The notes under the pieces are model-generated. The model worked only from the letters and a program-made list of their open reading frames with translations. It had not been told where the DNA came from and ran no database searches. A stretch of 64,000 bases of DNA. Origin: Bordetella genomosp. 13. Lineage in GTDB: Bacteria > Pseudomonadota > Gammaproteobacteria > Burkholderiales > Burkholderiaceae_B. The stretch's first letter is position 1. The number at the start of each line of letters is the position of its first letter. The translations under genes were made by a program, and so were the position numbers. Below are positions 22,311 through 33,347 of this stretch, one piece after another. The stretch spans positions 2,294,001-2,358,000 of the forward strand of contig NZ_CP021111.1 of NCBI RefSeq assembly GCF_002119665.1. Reading direction: 5' to 3'.

Positions 22311-22712
22311 TCAGGGCTTGTCTTCAGGCTCGTCGGGTTCGTCCAGCACCGGACCGCCGCGGTTGGCGCGGTCTATCAGGGACGACATTTCGATGCCGCG
22401 TTCGATCTGGGGATCGTGGTAGAAGCGCAGCGTCGGTACGGTATGGATGTGCAGCAGCTTGTACAGCTGCGAGTGCAGCCAGCCCGCCTTCTCGTTCAGA
22501 AGCGCGGCGGCGGCGTCCGGCTCGGCGCCCAGCACGGTGAAATGCACCTTGGCGTGGGCGTAGTCGGCCGACAGTTCCACGCCCGACAGCGTGATGAGTC
22601 CGGCGCGGGACATGTCGATCTCGCGCTGGATCAGGCCGGCCAGATCCTTCTGGATCTGGTCGGCCAGCCGCAGGTTGCGGCCGGGGATGGACTTGGACTT
22701 GTGACGGCTCAT
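22311..22712 (-). CDS. rbfA: Ribosome-binding factor A
   Basis: The 133-residue protein has the KH-like RbfA fold signature: [38 protein letters not shown] and [17 protein letters not shown]. It helps mature the 5' end of 16S rRNA in the 30S subunit and is needed for growth in the cold. It is placed between infB (21-base gap) and truB. Confidence 0.96.
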   Translation of the reverse strand: MSRHKSKSIPGRNLRLADQIQKDLAGLIQREIDMSRAGLITLSGVELSADYAHAKVHFTVLGAEPDAAAALLNEKAGWLHSQLYKLLHIHTVPTLRFYHDPQIERGIEMSSLIDRANRGGPVLDEPDEPEDKP

Positions 22713-22733
22713 GGGAGGACAGCGTCCGCGCGC

Positions 22734-25700
22734 TTACAGCGTGCGCGCGATCTCCTTGATCTCGAACACTTCCAGCTGGTCGCCCACCTGGATGTCGTTG
22801 TTGCCGCGCAGCGTGAGACCGCAATCGAAGCCCGACTTGACCTCGCGCACGTCGTCCTTGAAGCGGCGCAGCGAATCGAGGTGGCCGGTCCACTGGACCA
22901 CGTTGTTGCGCAGCAGGCGCACCTGCGAATCGCGGCGCACCAGGCCGTCGAGCACCATGCAGCCCGCGATGTTGCCGATACGCGAGATGCTGTAGACCTC
23001 GCGGATCTCGACCAGGCCGATGATCTCTTCCTTCTTCTCGGGCGCCAGCATGCCCGACATGGCCGCCTTCACCTCATCCACGGCGTCGTAGATGATGTTG
23101 TAGTAGCGCAGGTCGATGCCGTTGGACTCGGCCAGCTTCTTGGTGCTTTGGTCGGCACGCACGTTGAAGCCGATGACCACGGCGTTGGAGGCGATGGCCA
23201 GGTTGACGTCGCTTTCGGAAATGCCGCCGACGGCCGCATGCACCACCTGCACCCGCACCTCGTCGGTGGAGAGCTTGGTAAGCGAGGCCACCAGCGCTTC
23301 CTGCGAACCCTGCACGTCGGTCTTGACGATGAGCGGCAGCGTCTGCTGGGTGCCCTCGCCCATGTTCTCGAACATGGACTCGAGCTTGGCGGCCTGCTGA
23401 CGCGCCAGCTTGACGTCGCGGAACTTGCCCTGGCGGAACAGCGCGATTTCGCGCGCCTTGCGTTCGTCGGACAACACCATCAGTTCGTCGCCGGCGGCCG
23501 GCACTTCGGTCAGGCCCTGGATCTCGACGGGGATGGACGGACCGGCCGTCTGGATCTGCTTGGCGTTCTCGTCGAGCATGGCGCGCACGCGGCCGTAGCT
23601 GGCGCCAGCCAGCACCACGTCGCCGCGCTTGAGCGTGCCAGACTGCACCAGGATGGTGGCCACGGGACCGCGGCCCTTGTCGAGGCGGGCTTCGATGACC
23701 AGGCCCTTGGCGGGCGCGTCGACCTGCGCCTTGAGCTCGAGGATTTCGGCCTGCAGCAGCACGTTCTCGAGCAGATCGTCGATGCCGGCGCCGGTCTTGG
23801 CCGACACGGGCACGAACGGCACGTCGCCGCCGTACTCTTCGGGCACCACCTGCTCGGCCACCAGTTCCTGCTTGACGCGCTCGGGGTTGGCTTCGGGCTT
23901 GTCGATCTTGTTGACCGCGACCACCAGCGGTACGCCGGCGGCCTTGGCATGGTGGATGGCCTCGCGCGTCTGCGGCATCACGCCGTCATCCGCCGCCACC
24001 ACGAGGATGACGATGTCGGTGGCCTTGGCGCCGCGCGCACGCATGGCGGTGAACGCCTCGTGGCCCGGGGTATCCAGGAAGGTGACCATGCCGCGGTCGG
24101 TTTCGACGTGGTAGGCGCCGATGTGCTGCGTGATGCCGCCGGCCTCGCCCGCGGCGACCTTGGCGCGGCGGATGTAGTCCAGCAGCGAGGTCTTGCCGTG
24201 GTCGACGTGGCCCATGACGGTGACCACGGGAGCGCGCGGCGCCAGTTCGGCCTCGGAGGCGGCGGGCGCCAGGTCGAGGAACGCCTCGGGATCGTCCAGC
24301 TTGGCCGCGATCGCAACGTGGCCGAGCTCTTCGACCACGATCATGGCGGTTTCCTGGTCGAGCACCTGGTTGATGGTGACCATCTGGCCCAGCTTCATCA
24401 ACTGCTTGATGACCTCGGCCGCCTTGACGGACATCTTGTGAGCCAGGTCGGCCACGCTGATGGTCTCGGGCACGTGGATTTCGCGGGCGATGAATTCCTG
24501 CGCGGCCGGCTCGTGGCGGCGATCGGCCTGCTGGTTGCGGCCGCCGCGGGAGCTCTTGCCGCCCTTGCCGCCGGCACGCCAGCCATCGCGCGTGGGCGCG
24601 GCGGACTTCTCGGCCGGCTTCTTGCGCGACGAGTCGTCGGTCCAGGTGGAAGCCACCTCGGCTGTCTTGATCGTCTTCTTGGTGCCGGGCGCGCCGGGCT
24701 TGTTCGCGTCTTTCTTGGGCCCGGACGCGGCAGCGCCGGGGGCGCCAGGCTTGGCGGCCGGCTTGTGCAGCGTGCCGGACAGCGCCGCGTTGTTGGCGGC
24801 GGGCTGCTCGGGCTCGGGCGCGCGCAGCACCTTGCGCGGCCGGTTCAGCATCTCGCGCAGCGCGGCGGCCTCGGCCTCGGCGGCACGGCGCGCTTCGTCG
24901 CGGCCGCGGTCGGACACCGAAGCGGCCACGGGAGGCGGACCGCGGCGCAGGTCGGGACGGCCGGCACGGGCGGGTTGGGCAGCGGGAGCGGCGGGTTGGG
25001 CGGCCGGCACGGCAGCCTTGGGGGGCGTTTCAGTCTGGGCTTGCACTAAGGGTTCCGACCCGGCTTGTTCATCGGCGGGCGTGGTCGCGGGTTCATTCGG
25101 GATGTCGGCCTGGGCCGGCGTGGCGGCAGGCGCCTCGGCGGGCGTCGTCGATTCGGGTTCGGCCTCAGCGGCCGGAGCAGCGGGAGCCTCGGCAACGGGC
25201 TCGGCCGCCACAGGGGCGGGCTCGGGCGCCGCGGCGGGAGCTTCGGATGCCTGGGGTTCGGGCTGGGGAGCCGGCTCGGCGGCCGCGGGCTCGGCCGGCG
25301 CCGGTGCGGCCTCGACCGCGGCTTCGGGCTGGCGCTCGGCGGGCGCGGCAGCGACGGGCGCCTCGGCCACGACCGGCTCGGCGGCCGCGGGGGCCGCCTC
25401 GACGGCGGCCTGGACCGCGGCCTCGTCCTCGGCGCGCGCGGCAGCTTGCTCGGCCGCGAGCTCGGACGGATCGCGCTTGACGAACACGCGCTTCTTGCGC
25501 ACCTCGACCTGGATCGTACGCGAACGGCCGGTAGCGTCGGCCTGGCGGATCTCGGAGGTCTGGCGGCGAGTCAGCGTGATCTTCTTGCCCTCGCTGCCGC
25601 CATGCGCGCGGCGAAGCGAATCGAGCAATTTCGCCTTGTCGCTGTCAGTGACCGCGTCGTCCACCGTTTTGAGGTCAACGCCAGCCGAACGCAGCTGCTC

Positions 25701-25763
25701 CAGCAGCACGTTGGCGGGCATCTTCAACTCTGTGGCGAACTGCGCGACGGTATTACTCGACAT
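22734..25763 (-). CDS. infB: Translation initiation factor IF-2
   Basis: The 1009-residue protein delivers initiator tRNA to the 30S subunit. It has the N-terminal IF2_N domain ([23 protein letters not shown]). A long Ala/Pro/Glu-rich linker (about residues 100-390) follows. The GTPase domain has [14 protein letters not shown] near 517 and [10 protein letters not shown], and the C-terminal domains end in [16 protein letters not shown]. The long low-complexity linker is typical of high-G+C betaproteobacteria. GGAAGAGAG precedes the start. It follows nusA by 89 bases. Confidence 0.98.
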   Translation of the reverse strand: MSSNTVAQFATELKMPANVLLEQLRSAGVDLKTVDDAVTDSDKAKLLDSLRRAHGGSEGKKITLTRRQTSEIRQADATGRSRTIQVEVRKKRVFVKRDPSELAAEQAAARAEDEAAVQAAVEAAPAAAEPVVAEAPVAAAPAERQPEAAVEAAPAPAEPAAAEPAPQPEPQASEAPAAAPEPAPVAAEPVAEAPAAPAAEAEPESTTPAEAPAATPAQADIPNEPATTPADEQAGSEPLVQAQTETPPKAAVPAAQPAAPAAQPARAGRPDLRRGPPPVAASVSDRGRDEARRAAEAEAAALREMLNRPRKVLRAPEPEQPAANNAALSGTLHKPAAKPGAPGAAASGPKKDANKPGAPGTKKTIKTAEVASTWTDDSSRKKPAEKSAAPTRDGWRAGGKGGKSSRGGRNQQADRRHEPAAQEFIAREIHVPETISVADLAHKMSVKAAEVIKQLMKLGQMVTINQVLDQETAMIVVEELGHVAIAAKLDDPEAFLDLAPAASEAELAPRAPVVTVMGHVDHGKTSLLDYIRRAKVAAGEAGGITQHIGAYHVETDRGMVTFLDTPGHEAFTAMRARGAKATDIVILVVAADDGVMPQTREAIHHAKAAGVPLVVAVNKIDKPEANPERVKQELVAEQVVPEEYGGDVPFVPVSAKTGAGIDDLLENVLLQAEILELKAQVDAPAKGLVIEARLDKGRGPVATILVQSGTLKRGDVVLAGASYGRVRAMLDENAKQIQTAGPSIPVEIQGLTEVPAAGDELMVLSDERKAREIALFRQGKFRDVKLARQQAAKLESMFENMGEGTQQTLPLIVKTDVQGSQEALVASLTKLSTDEVRVQVVHAAVGGISESDVNLAIASNAVVIGFNVRADQSTKKLAESNGIDLRYYNIIYDAVDEVKAAMSGMLAPEKKEEIIGLVEIREVYSISRIGNIAGCMVLDGLVRRDSQVRLLRNNVVQWTGHLDSLRRFKDDVREVKSGFDCGLTLRGNNDIQVGDQLEVFEIKEIARTL

Positions 25764-25852
25764 TAGGCTCTCTTCCCTATATTGCTGTATCTATCTCATG
25801 GTCACGAATGCGCGGCAGGCTTGGCGGGCCGGGTGGGCATCGAAGTCCATGA

Positions 25853-27331
25853 TCATTCTTCGTCGAACCAGTGGGCACGGGCGCGCATGATGAGCTCGCT
25901 GGCCTGCTGTTCGTCCAAGCCGGAGATCTCGGCCAACTCATCCGTGGCCAGTTCGGCCAGGTCGTCACGCGTATGCACCTGCCGTTCGGCCAGCCGGGCG
26001 GCCAGTTCGGGCGTCATGCCTTCCAGCGTCAACAGATCCTGCGCCGTTTCCAGACGCTCTTCCTGGGCGATGGCTTCGGTCAGCAGCGCGTTGCGGGCGC
26101 GAGCGCGCAACTCGTTGATGGTGTCTTCGTCGAATGCCTCGATCTCCAGCAGTTCCTGCATGGGCACGTAGGCGATTTCCTCGATGCCGGTGAAGCCTTC
26201 GTCGATGAGGATGTCGGCGACTTCCTCGTCCACGTCGAGCTTGCTCATGAAGGTGACGCGCAGCGAGGTACGCTCGGTTTCCTGGCGGCTGAGGCTTTCT
26301 TCCGGCGTCATGATGTTGATCTGCCAACCGGTCAGTTCCGACGCCAGGCGCACGTTCTGGCCCTTGGCGCCGATGGCCTTGGGCAGATTTTCCTCGTCGA
26401 CCACGACGTCCATCGCGTGCCGGTCTTCATCGACCACGATGGATTCGACGTTGGCCGGAGCCAGTGCGCCGATGACGAACTGGGCCGGGTCTTCGGACCA
26501 CAGCACGATATCGACCTGCTCGCCGCCGAGCTCGTTGCGCACCGCGGTGACGCGCGAACCGCGCATGCCGACGCAGGTGCCGATGGGATCGATACGCTTA
26601 TCGTACGCGATCACGGCGATCTTGGCGCGTACGCCGGGGTCGCGGGCCGCGGCCTTGATCTCGAGCAGGCCCTGCTCGATCTCGGGCACTTCGTTCTCGA
26701 AGAGCTGGCGGATGAACTCGGGCGAGGTGCGCGACAGGATGACCTGCTGGCCCCGCGCGGCATGGTCGACGCGCAGCACGAACGCGCGCACCCGGTCGCC
26801 GATGCGCAGGTTTTCCTTCGGGATCATTTCGGTGCGCGGCAGGCGCGCCTCGATCTTGCCCGTTTCGATGATGCAGTCGCCCTTGTCCATGCGCTTGATG
26901 GTGCCGGACACGATGGTCTCGCCACGATCGAGGAAGTCGTTGAGCACCTGCTCGCGCTCGGCGTCGCGGATCTTCTGCAGGATGGCCTGCTTGGCGGCCT
27001 GCGCGCCGATGCGGCCGAACTCGACCGGCTCGAGCGGTTCCTCGATGTATTCGCCGACCTCGATGTTGGGCAGCAGCTCGCGGGCTTCGGACAGCAGTTC
27101 CTGCTTGTCGGGCTCTTGCAGGCCGGCCTCGTCTGGCACCACCAGCCAGCGGCGAAAGCCTTCGTGGCTGCCGGTCTCGCGGTCGATGGAGACGCGGATG
27201 TCGGCGTCTTCCTTGAAGCGCTTTTTCATGGCCGAGGCCAGCGCGCCCTCCAGCGCACCGAACACGGTGTCGCGCGTGACGTTCTTTTCACGCGCCAAAG
27301 CATCGACCAACAGAAGAATTTCGCGACTCAT
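25853..27331 (-). CDS. nusA: Transcription elongation/termination factor NusA
   Basis: The 492-residue protein has the N-terminal RNA-polymerase-binding domain ([18 protein letters not shown]), an S1 domain, KH1/KH2 domains ([39 protein letters not shown]) and two C-terminal acidic repeats. These repeats are normal in proteobacterial NusA. It modulates pausing, termination and antitermination. Its start overlaps the rimP stop (ATGA), so translation is probably coupled. Confidence 0.98.
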   Translation of the reverse strand: MSREILLLVDALAREKNVTRDTVFGALEGALASAMKKRFKEDADIRVSIDRETGSHEGFRRWLVVPDEAGLQEPDKQELLSEARELLPNIEVGEYIEEPLEPVEFGRIGAQAAKQAILQKIRDAEREQVLNDFLDRGETIVSGTIKRMDKGDCIIETGKIEARLPRTEMIPKENLRIGDRVRAFVLRVDHAARGQQVILSRTSPEFIRQLFENEVPEIEQGLLEIKAAARDPGVRAKIAVIAYDKRIDPIGTCVGMRGSRVTAVRNELGGEQVDIVLWSEDPAQFVIGALAPANVESIVVDEDRHAMDVVVDEENLPKAIGAKGQNVRLASELTGWQINIMTPEESLSRQETERTSLRVTFMSKLDVDEEVADILIDEGFTGIEEIAYVPMQELLEIEAFDEDTINELRARARNALLTEAIAQEERLETAQDLLTLEGMTPELAARLAERQVHTRDDLAELATDELAEISGLDEQQASELIMRARAHWFDEE

Positions 27332-27843
27332 CGCTTTTTGCCCTTGAAATCCAGAACGGGATCCAGCTTGGCGCGCTCGATGTCATCGAGCGTGAAGCTC
27401 AGAACTTGGATATCGTCCTTCTTTGCCTCGAATTCGAGACCGAATGTAGTGCGGGTGGCCTGGATGGCCGGGTCGGCGCCTTGCGGCGCCTCCGAGGCCG
27501 GCGCATCGGGCCCGCGCAGCGTCCCGGTGAATACCTTGCGACCGTCGATGGCCTCGCGCAGCTTGATCTCGACACGCTGGCCCGCGAAACGCAGGAACTC
27601 GGCCTCGGTGCGCAGCGGACGATCGACGCCCGGCGAACCCACCTCGAGGCGCCGGTAGTCGATGTTCTCGACTTCGTACACGCGCGACAGATGCCGCGAG
27701 ACCTGCTCGCAGTCTTCGATGCGCACGCCGTCGACCTTGTCGATCGTGACGCGCAAAAGGCCCATGGCCGCGCGCTCGACGTCGACGAGTTCGACGTCCA
27801 TGCCGGCCAGTGCCTCTTCGGTCAATGCGAATAAATCAGCCAT
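27328..27843 (-). CDS. rimP: Ribosome maturation factor RimP
   Basis: The 171-residue protein acts in 30S subunit maturation. It shows the N-terminal domain [17 protein letters not shown] and the [15 protein letters not shown] motif. Start: ATG at 27841-27843, because the 12-residue upstream extension would run through a terminator-like hairpin. It overlaps nusA by 4 bases and opens the rimP-nusA-infB-rbfA-truB-typA operon. Confidence 0.95.
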   Translation of the reverse strand: MADLFALTEEALAGMDVELVDVERAAMGLLRVTIDKVDGVRIEDCEQVSRHLSRVYEVENIDYRRLEVGSPGVDRPLRTEAEFLRFAGQRVEIKLREAIDGRKVFTGTLRGPDAPASEAPQGADPAIQATRTTFGLEFEAKKDDIQVLSFTLDDIERAKLDPVLDFKGKKR

Positions 27844-27850
27844 TACGCTC

Positions 27851-27878
27851 AAAAAAAATGGGCTGCACGCCCAGCCCA
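27851..27878 (-). terminator. Terminator-like hairpin in the rimP-nusA leader
   Basis: On the minus strand TGGGCT pairs with AGCCCA across an 8-base loop and is followed by eight T. The T-run ends 7 bases before the rimP ATG. A promoter (27972-28000) lies upstream, so the hairpin is inside the operon leader, where it could act as an attenuator. An alternative pairing, GGGCTGC further upstream with the same GCAGCCC, would compete with it. It could instead end rluB readthrough transcripts. Confidence 0.65.
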
Positions 27879-27971
27879 CCGTATCCCAGCAGCCCTGCTC
27901 GAAAGCCCGGCCGCACCAACTTGCGTAGGCGCCGTGCCAGGCTCGGGCTTGTGTCGGGCTTGTGTCTATGC

Positions 27972-28000
27972 ATTATCAATGGCGCGGCAACTGGGGACAA
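27972..28000 (-). promoter_or_regulatory. Probable sigma-70 promoter of the rimP-nusA operon
   Basis: On the minus strand TTGTCC (27995-28000), a 17-base spacer and GATAAT (27972-27977) form a good promoter in the 270-base gap between rluB and rimP. Transcription would start near 27965, giving a leader of about 120 bases that includes the terminator-like hairpin. Confidence 0.6.
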
Positions 28001-28113
28001 AACCACATTCCGCGTTCATGCTGGCGCCATGAAAACCATTGATTTTACCAGATAAACCAGTTAATTGCCTGGCCCGCTGCCGATTCCGGCAACGGGCTGC
28101 ATGCCGAAGCGAT

Positions 28114-29955
28114 TCAGCGACCGCCGCGGCTGCGTCCGCCCAGAAATCCCAGGCGGGATTCGTGCGCCGCGGCGCCGCGCGGTTGCCAATCGTCGCCACG
28201 GGGACCGCCGCCCCCATTGCCCGCGCCGCCGGACTTGCGCGCGCGCGCCTTGGCGGGCGCCTTGTTGCCGGAAGCGGCTGCGCGCGCGGCGCCTTCGTGC
28301 TTCGGGCCGCGAGGGCCGGCCGCCTTGCCGGCGCCCGCCGCGCGGGGCGAGCCCGCCGCCTTGGGAGCGCCGGCAGCCTTCGGAGCACCGGCAGCCTTGG
28401 GTGCGCCGGGACGGGCGCCCTGCCCCGCCGCCTGCTTGCGCGCCGCGCCCTGGCCGCGCGACTTGCCGCCGCCAGCCTTGGGCTTGCCGGCGCCATTGCC
28501 GCCCGGCGCCTTGCCGACGCCGGCCGGCTTGTTGCCCGGCTTGCCGCCGGACTTGCGCCCGCCCTCGTTACCCAGCGGATGGCCGTTGGCATAGCCGCCG
28601 GTGATCATCAGGCCGGTACCGAAAGGGTCGGACGGATACGCCTGCGCGGTGCCCGGACTGCCCGCGCGGCCGCCTTGCAGCTTGCCGCGGCGGCCGATGC
28701 GGGCGCCGTTCATGCCGTTGCGCTCCAGCGTGCCGAAGCCCGGCGGCAAGGCGCTGTCGTGCGACTGCGGCTGCTTCGAGCGGCGGCGGCCTTCGCCTTC
28801 GTCGCCATCGCGCAGCAATCCCAGCTGCACCATCAGCGCGCTGACCAGCGAGCCTTCGACTTCTTCCCAGCGGCCGCGGCGCAGATTGCGCGGCAGCACG
28901 ATATCGCCGAAGCGGGTGCGGATGAGGCGGCTGACCGTCACGCCCACCGCCTCGAACATGCGCCGCACCTCGCGGTTGCGGCCTTCCTGCAGCGTGACGC
29001 GATACCAGCGGTTGCTACCGTCGCCGCCCAGATAATCCAGGGCGCCGAAGGCGGCCTTGCCATCCTCGAGGTCGATGCCGTCCACCAGCGACTGGCGCTG
29101 GGCCTCGTCCATCTCGCCCAGCACGCGCACGGCGTACTCGCGCTCGGTGCCGTAGCGCGGATGCATGATGCGGTTGGCCATGTCGCCCGAGGTAGTGAAG
29201 ATCAGCAGACCCTCGGTATTGAGGTCGAGGCGGCCGACCGACAGCCATTTGCCGGTGCGCAGCTTCGGCAGGCGCGCGAATACGCTGGCGCGGCCGCCGG
29301 GGTCGTCATGACTGACGATCTCGCCCGCGGGCTTGTGGTACAGGATCACGCGCGGCGGCTTCTTGGCGTTGGGCCGGGTGATGGGCTTGCCATTCACGCG
29401 CACCTGGTCATTGGGGCCCACGCGCTGGCCGATGTGGGCCGGCTCGCCGTTGACGGACACCCGCCCGGCCACGATCAGCTCTTCCATCTCGCGGCGCGAA
29501 CCGATGCCGGCATCGGCCAGCACCTTGTGCAGCTTCGGCATCACCGCTTCGCTGTTCAGGTACTTGCCCAGGCGCTGCTCGGTGCGCGCATCCGATTCCA
29601 GATAGGCCAGCGCCAGCTCGGTTTCGCGCTCGATCACACGAGGATCGACGTCCGGCTGCTCGGCAGCGGCCTCGGCCGCGGGGGATTCGGCCGCCGCGGC
29701 GCCCGCGGTTTCGGCAGTGGCGCCGGCCTGGGCCGCGCCGGCCGCGTCGCCGCGACGGCGTCGGAAAGGCGTGCGCAGCTTGCGGCCGCGGGCGCGCCCC
29801 TCGGCGGGCTCGGCGGACTCGCCCCCTTCGCGCGGCGCGGATTCCGCGGCGGCCGGCACGGCACTCTGCTGCGCGTCCGGCGTCGCAACGGAAGAAAAGG
29901 AAGTCTCTTCGCGCGGGAAGGAAGTGTCTTCTTGTGTCTTGGTATCAGTTGTCAC
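28114..29955 (-). CDS. rluB: 23S rRNA pseudouridine synthase RluB type, with long basic tail
   Basis: The protein has an S4 RNA-binding domain ([20 protein letters not shown], about residues 125-185). The RsuA/RluB-type catalytic core has the active Asp in [12 protein letters not shown] (near residue 239) and [12 protein letters not shown]. RluB modifies U2605 of 23S rRNA in E. coli. At 613 residues it is about twice the length of E. coli RluB. It has an acidic, Ala-rich N-terminal extension (about 120 residues) and a C-terminal tail of about 170 residues rich in Gly, Ala, Lys and Arg. It follows scpB by 18 bases. Confidence 0.92.
   Translation of the reverse strand: MTTDTKTQEDTSFPREETSFSSVATPDAQQSAVPAAAESAPREGGESAEPAEGRARGRKLRTPFRRRRGDAAGAAQAGATAETAGAAAAESPAAEAAAEQPDVDPRVIERETELALAYLESDARTEQRLGKYLNSEAVMPKLHKVLADAGIGSRREMEELIVAGRVSVNGEPAHIGQRVGPNDQVRVNGKPITRPNAKKPPRVILYHKPAGEIVSHDDPGGRASVFARLPKLRTGKWLSVGRLDLNTEGLLIFTTSGDMANRIMHPRYGTEREYAVRVLGEMDEAQRQSLVDGIDLEDGKAAFGALDYLGGDGSNRWYRVTLQEGRNREVRRMFEAVGVTVSRLIRTRFGDIVLPRNLRRGRWEEVEGSLVSALMVQLGLLRDGDEGEGRRRSKQPQSHDSALPPGFGTLERNGMNGARIGRRGKLQGGRAGSPGTAQAYPSDPFGTGLMITGGYANGHPLGNEGGRKSGGKPGNKPAGVGKAPGGNGAGKPKAGGGKSRGQGAARKQAAGQGARPGAPKAAGAPKAAGAPKAAGSPRAAGAGKAAGPRGPKHEGAARAAASGNKAPAKARARKSGGAGNGGGGPRGDDWQPRGAAAHESRLGFLGGRSRGGR
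28359..28412 (-). repeat. 18-bp tandem repeat inside the rluB tail
   Basis: Three 18-base units (28359-28376, 28377-28394, 28395-28412) of the form CCTTGGGAGCGCCGGCAG, each with a few changes, encode repeated AGAPKA hexapeptides. Being in frame and a multiple of three, unit gain or loss would change tail length without breaking the gene. Confidence 0.8.
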
Positions 29956-29973
29956 TGAGACAGCTCCGAATGA

Positions 29974-31161
29974 TCAAACTTTGGGAGGCCTGCCTGGGGC
30001 GGGCACGTCGTCTTGGTCGGGGCCGGACGGATCGCGGGGGATCTCGCTCGGCGCGGGCGGCACGATCTCGGGATCGAGATCAGCCGGCATGATTTCGGGT
30101 TGGCGCGGGTCCGGCTGAATTTCCGGAGACGCGTCGGGACGCCGGATGTCATCGCCGTGGATCGGCGTCACCTCGGGTGGAATGTCGGGCAAGGGCTCCG
30201 GGGTGACGCCCCCGGCAGCCAATTGCATCGATTCGTCGGGTTCGTCGGATGTGTCGAGGGCCGCGGGCGGATGGTCGGGGCCCGCCGGCGGCAGGACATC
30301 GGCGGAGGCCGGCATGCCGGCCGGGCCATCGGGCATCGGCTCGGCGGCGCGTGCGCCGGCATTTTGTTCTTCGCTCGTTTCTTCGTTGGAGCGCATGTCT
30401 TCGGAATTCGTTCCTTCGACCGCCACTTCCGCCGCCTGCGGGACGGGGGCCTCCGCGTCGGCGGGCGGCTCGACCGGCATGCCCGCGTCGGGCGCGGGCG
30501 CCTGGACTTCATCCTCCACCGCGGCCGGCTCGCCGGCATCGGCAATCTCGCCCGGCGTCGCGCCGTCCTCGGTCTGGACGGCGTTCGCGGCGATCTCGAC
30601 AGTGGCGCCGCCCAGGTCCAGGCCGGCCAGCACCGCGACCGCATCGGTGGACTCCAGCGCCGGCAACTCGTCCAGAGCGCGCAGGCCCAGGTCGTCCAGG
30701 AACTGCCGCGTCGTGCCGAACAGCGCGGGCCGGCCCGGCGCGTCGCGATGGCCGATCACTTCGATCCAGCCGCGGTCTTCCAGCACCTTGACGATCTGCG
30801 ACGACACCGTGACGCCGCGGATGTCCTCGATGTCGCCCCGCGTGACCGGCTGGCGCCACGCCACGATGGCCAGCGTCTCGAGCACGGCCCGGGAATATTT
30901 GGGCGGCTTCTCGGGATTGAGCCGTTCGAGATAGCGCTGCATGGACGGACGGCTCTGGAAGCGCCAGCCCGAGGCAAGTTGCACCAGCTCCAGGCCGCGA
31001 TCGGCCCACTGCCCCTGCAACGTTTCCAGCCACTGCCGCAACCTCGCGTTGTCGATCTCCGGATCCTCGCCGAAGAGCTTGCGCATCTCGGCCGGTTGCA
31101 TGGGCTGGGACGCGCACAGCAGCGCCGTCTCCAGCACCAGAAGTGCCTCGCTATCGTTCAT
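29974..31161 (-). CDS. scpB: Segregation and condensation protein B, with long acidic tail
   Basis: Residues 1-190 match ScpB, the winged-helix partner of ScpA and SMC in chromosome condensation ([50 protein letters not shown]). The protein is 395 residues, about twice the common length. The extra about 200 residues form a Pro/Ala/Glu/Asp-rich, probably disordered C-terminus. It is followed closely by rluB, a common scpB-rluB pairing, and is divergent from the initiator tRNA. Confidence 0.92.
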   Translation of the reverse strand: MNDSEALLVLETALLCASQPMQPAEMRKLFGEDPEIDNARLRQWLETLQGQWADRGLELVQLASGWRFQSRPSMQRYLERLNPEKPPKYSRAVLETLAIVAWRQPVTRGDIEDIRGVTVSSQIVKVLEDRGWIEVIGHRDAPGRPALFGTTRQFLDDLGLRALDELPALESTDAVAVLAGLDLGGATVEIAANAVQTEDGATPGEIADAGEPAAVEDEVQAPAPDAGMPVEPPADAEAPVPQAAEVAVEGTNSEDMRSNEETSEEQNAGARAAEPMPDGPAGMPASADVLPPAGPDHPPAALDTSDEPDESMQLAAGGVTPEPLPDIPPEVTPIHGDDIRRPDASPEIQPDPRQPEIMPADLDPEIVPPAPSEIPRDPSGPDQDDVPAPGRPPKV

Positions 31162-31187
31162 CGATATTCAATGTGAAATTGGCCAAC

Positions 31188-31216
31188 TTGCGAGAAATTC
31201 GGATCAAGATTAATAT
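31188..31216 (+). promoter_or_regulatory. Promoter of initiator tRNA gene
   Basis: TTGCGA (31188-31193), a 17-base spacer and TAATAT (31211-31216) lie just before the tRNA. Transcription would start at about 31223, a few bases ahead of the mature 5' end. Confidence 0.6.
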
Positions 31217-31228
31217 TCTGTTCTCAGA

Positions 31229-31305
<77 letters not shown>

Positions 31306-31311
31306 GATATC

Positions 31312-31341
31312 AAGGCCTGGCCATCGCGCCGGGCCTTTTTC
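31312..31341 (+). terminator. Intrinsic terminator after tRNA-fMet
   Basis: AAGGCCTGGC and GCCGGGCCTT form a stem with minor internal mismatches, followed by TTTTT, starting seven bases after the tRNA CCA end. It marks a single-gene tRNA transcript. Confidence 0.8.
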
Positions 31342-32068
31342 ATTGGCGCCTTGCGCACGTCGATCGGCAAGGCTTCGCCCACCCGTGCCGCGGCCATGGG
31401 CGCACGCGCCGCGGCGGCCCGCGGCACACCCCGACCCATGCCCGACACCGCGCATTGCACGGCCACACAGGGCGGACGCACTATTGCGATGTCATGCCGT
31501 ACGGCATCGAAGGACGTAGAAAACACTGACTTCCTGTTGTTGACATGAGGCTGGACCTACCCCTACCCGCCCCAAACGCCATGCGGCCGACATCGGCAAG
31601 CCTCGTGTGGAGGCGGCCATGGGATGCCAGACCAGCAGCAGCAATGAACTGAATCGCCGAGAACCGCCGACCCGCGGAGTCCGCCCGGCACGACAGCCAG
31701 TCGACGCAACACGCACGGCCCGGATGAGGCCCGGCCTTGCGCGCATATCGAAAATGCGCGCCCGCCTTGACGATTCTTAGAAGTTTTTAGGACGACAAGC
31801 GCCGTTTCCCGCATGCCCTGATCGGGCCAGCGCCTGCGCCGCAGGCAACGGGGTCGGCATCGCCGATTCGCTCGACCGCCCCGGACGCCACTGCGAACCT
31901 TGGGGCGCCGCGCATACGGCGCCGGTTCGGTTTGGCATGGCCGGGCGCCTGGTCTAGTCGCGGCGATCTGCCACGACCCGAATTGGCGTCAGACATGTCA
32001 ATTATACCCACATCGCGTGTGCCGCGGAAAGTACGGATAGGGCAACGCCGGCACTCGCCCGCCACGGT
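31342..32068. other. Gene-free region between tRNA-fMet and the COG0523 gene
   Basis: No protein or RNA gene is recognised in about 730 bases. Short open frames exist on both strands but show no family features. On the minus strand a perfect TATAAT (32001-32006 on the plus strand as ATTATA) stands alone with a poor -35 box; it points away from the COG0523 gene into about 650 bases with no gene. A hairpin GCCTGCG/CGCAGGC lies near 31832-31846. Confidence 0.6.
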
Positions 32069-33067
32069 CTATGGTTGGGGCTGGCGCAGCGCACGCCGCA
32101 CCGTCGCCATCACCTCGGCACGGTCATGGCCGCGCACCAGGAACACCAGGCTGGAGTCCCGGCTGTCGCTCGGCCAATCGGGCAGCATTTCCAAGGGATA
32201 GAGCTGGCGATGCACGCCGTGCACCGCACAAGGCAGCGTCTCGCCTTCGAAGCAGATCAATCCTTTCACGCGCAACAGGCCCTGGTCGTACTTGGCCTGC
32301 ACGTCGTGCATCCCGGCCAGGAATGCGCCTCGGCTGATCGGCGTGGACAGCACCAGCGAAAAATGCGTCAGAGCCGGGTGCCGCTCGCCCTGCGAGGCGC
32401 CGAACGCGCCCAGCCAGCGCCCCATGCGCATGACCCGCTCGCGCCCCTCGGGGCGCTGCACATGCAGCAACAGCTCGTCCAGCGGCTGGCCGCGTCCCAG
32501 CACGCACGTGGCCACGGCGGGATTGGCCAGGGCGACTTCGCGACGGGCAGCCTCGACCTGCGCCGGACTGCACAGGTCCGCCTTGCTGAAAGCCACCACG
32601 TCCGCCAGCGCAATCTGCTGTGCCGCTTCGGGTTGCGTGCGCAGTTGCACGGCCACGTGCTGCACATCGGCCACCGTAATCGACCCGCGATAGACGAAAC
32701 GCTCGGCCAGAAAGGCGTCGTGCCGCAAGGTGAACATGATCGCCGCGGGACTGGCCAGGCCAGTCGTCTCGACCAGCACGTGACTGAAGGCGCGGATCTG
32801 CCGGCGCAGCGCCAGCATGAACAGATCGCGCAAGGTGTCGGCCAGGCCGCCGCTGGCCGAGCAGCAGATGCAGCCGCCTTCCAGCAGCACGATACCGCCG
32901 TCCACCGCGCGCACCAGGTGATGATCCACGCCGATGTCGCCGAACTCGTTGACAATGACCGCGGCGCCGGCATAGGCCGGCTCGCGCACCAGGCGATTGA
33001 GCAGCGTCGTCTTGCCGCTGCCCAGAAAGCCCGTCAGTACAGTCAAAGCGATGCGCCGGTCACTCAT
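32069..33067 (-). CDS. CobW/COG0523-family GTPase (putative metal chaperone)
   Basis: This G3E-family GTPase has Walker A GFLGSGKTTL (residues 13-22), VNEFGDIGVD, and the metal-binding CxCC motif GGCICC with C66, C68 and C69. Relatives deliver zinc, cobalt or iron to enzymes, often under zinc starvation. The start ATG at 33065-33067 gives 332 residues; a second ATG at 33077-33079 is possible, but the AGGAG motif lies almost against it. No Zur-like palindrome was found upstream, so the metal is open. Confidence 0.88.
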   Translation of the reverse strand: MSDRRIALTVLTGFLGSGKTTLLNRLVREPAYAGAAVIVNEFGDIGVDHHLVRAVDGGIVLLEGGCICCSASGGLADTLRDLFMLALRRQIRAFSHVLVETTGLASPAAIMFTLRHDAFLAERFVYRGSITVADVQHVAVQLRTQPEAAQQIALADVVAFSKADLCSPAQVEAARREVALANPAVATCVLGRGQPLDELLLHVQRPEGRERVMRMGRWLGAFGASQGERHPALTHFSLVLSTPISRGAFLAGMHDVQAKYDQGLLRVKGLICFEGETLPCAVHGVHRQLYPLEMLPDWPSDSRDSSLVFLVRGHDRAEVMATVRRALRQPQP

Positions 33068-33079
33068 GGACGCCGCCAT

Positions 33080-33345
33080 TCTCCTCTAGCGTACGGGCCG
33101 CCATCACGACCCTCGCGGCGTCCTGCGAACGCCCTGCCCTTTTTGCCGCGCGTCGACCGCAAGGCAGGACGACGCGCGGCATGCGTTGTGCGGGCAGCGC
33201 AGCAGGACAATCGACAGACTCCTGTCGTCCCTACATCTTCGAATTATCGGATACGTGCGGATCGACCACGGCGCTGGCCACACGACCCGCGCGGGCGACA
33301 GCGATGCATCGATCCATGCACCGCCTTTACGACAGCTTCGGGCAA
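33080..33345. other. Gene-free region upstream of the COG0523 gene
   Basis: About 270 bases between the COG0523 gene and the tRNA-Asn terminator have no recognisable gene. A GATAAT-like -10 box is present near 33243-33248 on the minus strand, but no matching -35 box is seen, so the COG0523 promoter is not assigned. Confidence 0.5.
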
Positions 33346-33347
33346 AG

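Noticed and set aside
22062..25049. Long plus-strand open frame (about 995 codons) opposite infB
   Set aside because: It is antisense to the clear IF-2 gene. Its translation is a His/Arg/Ala/Gly-rich shadow without domains, as usual for the frame opposite a GC-rich gene.
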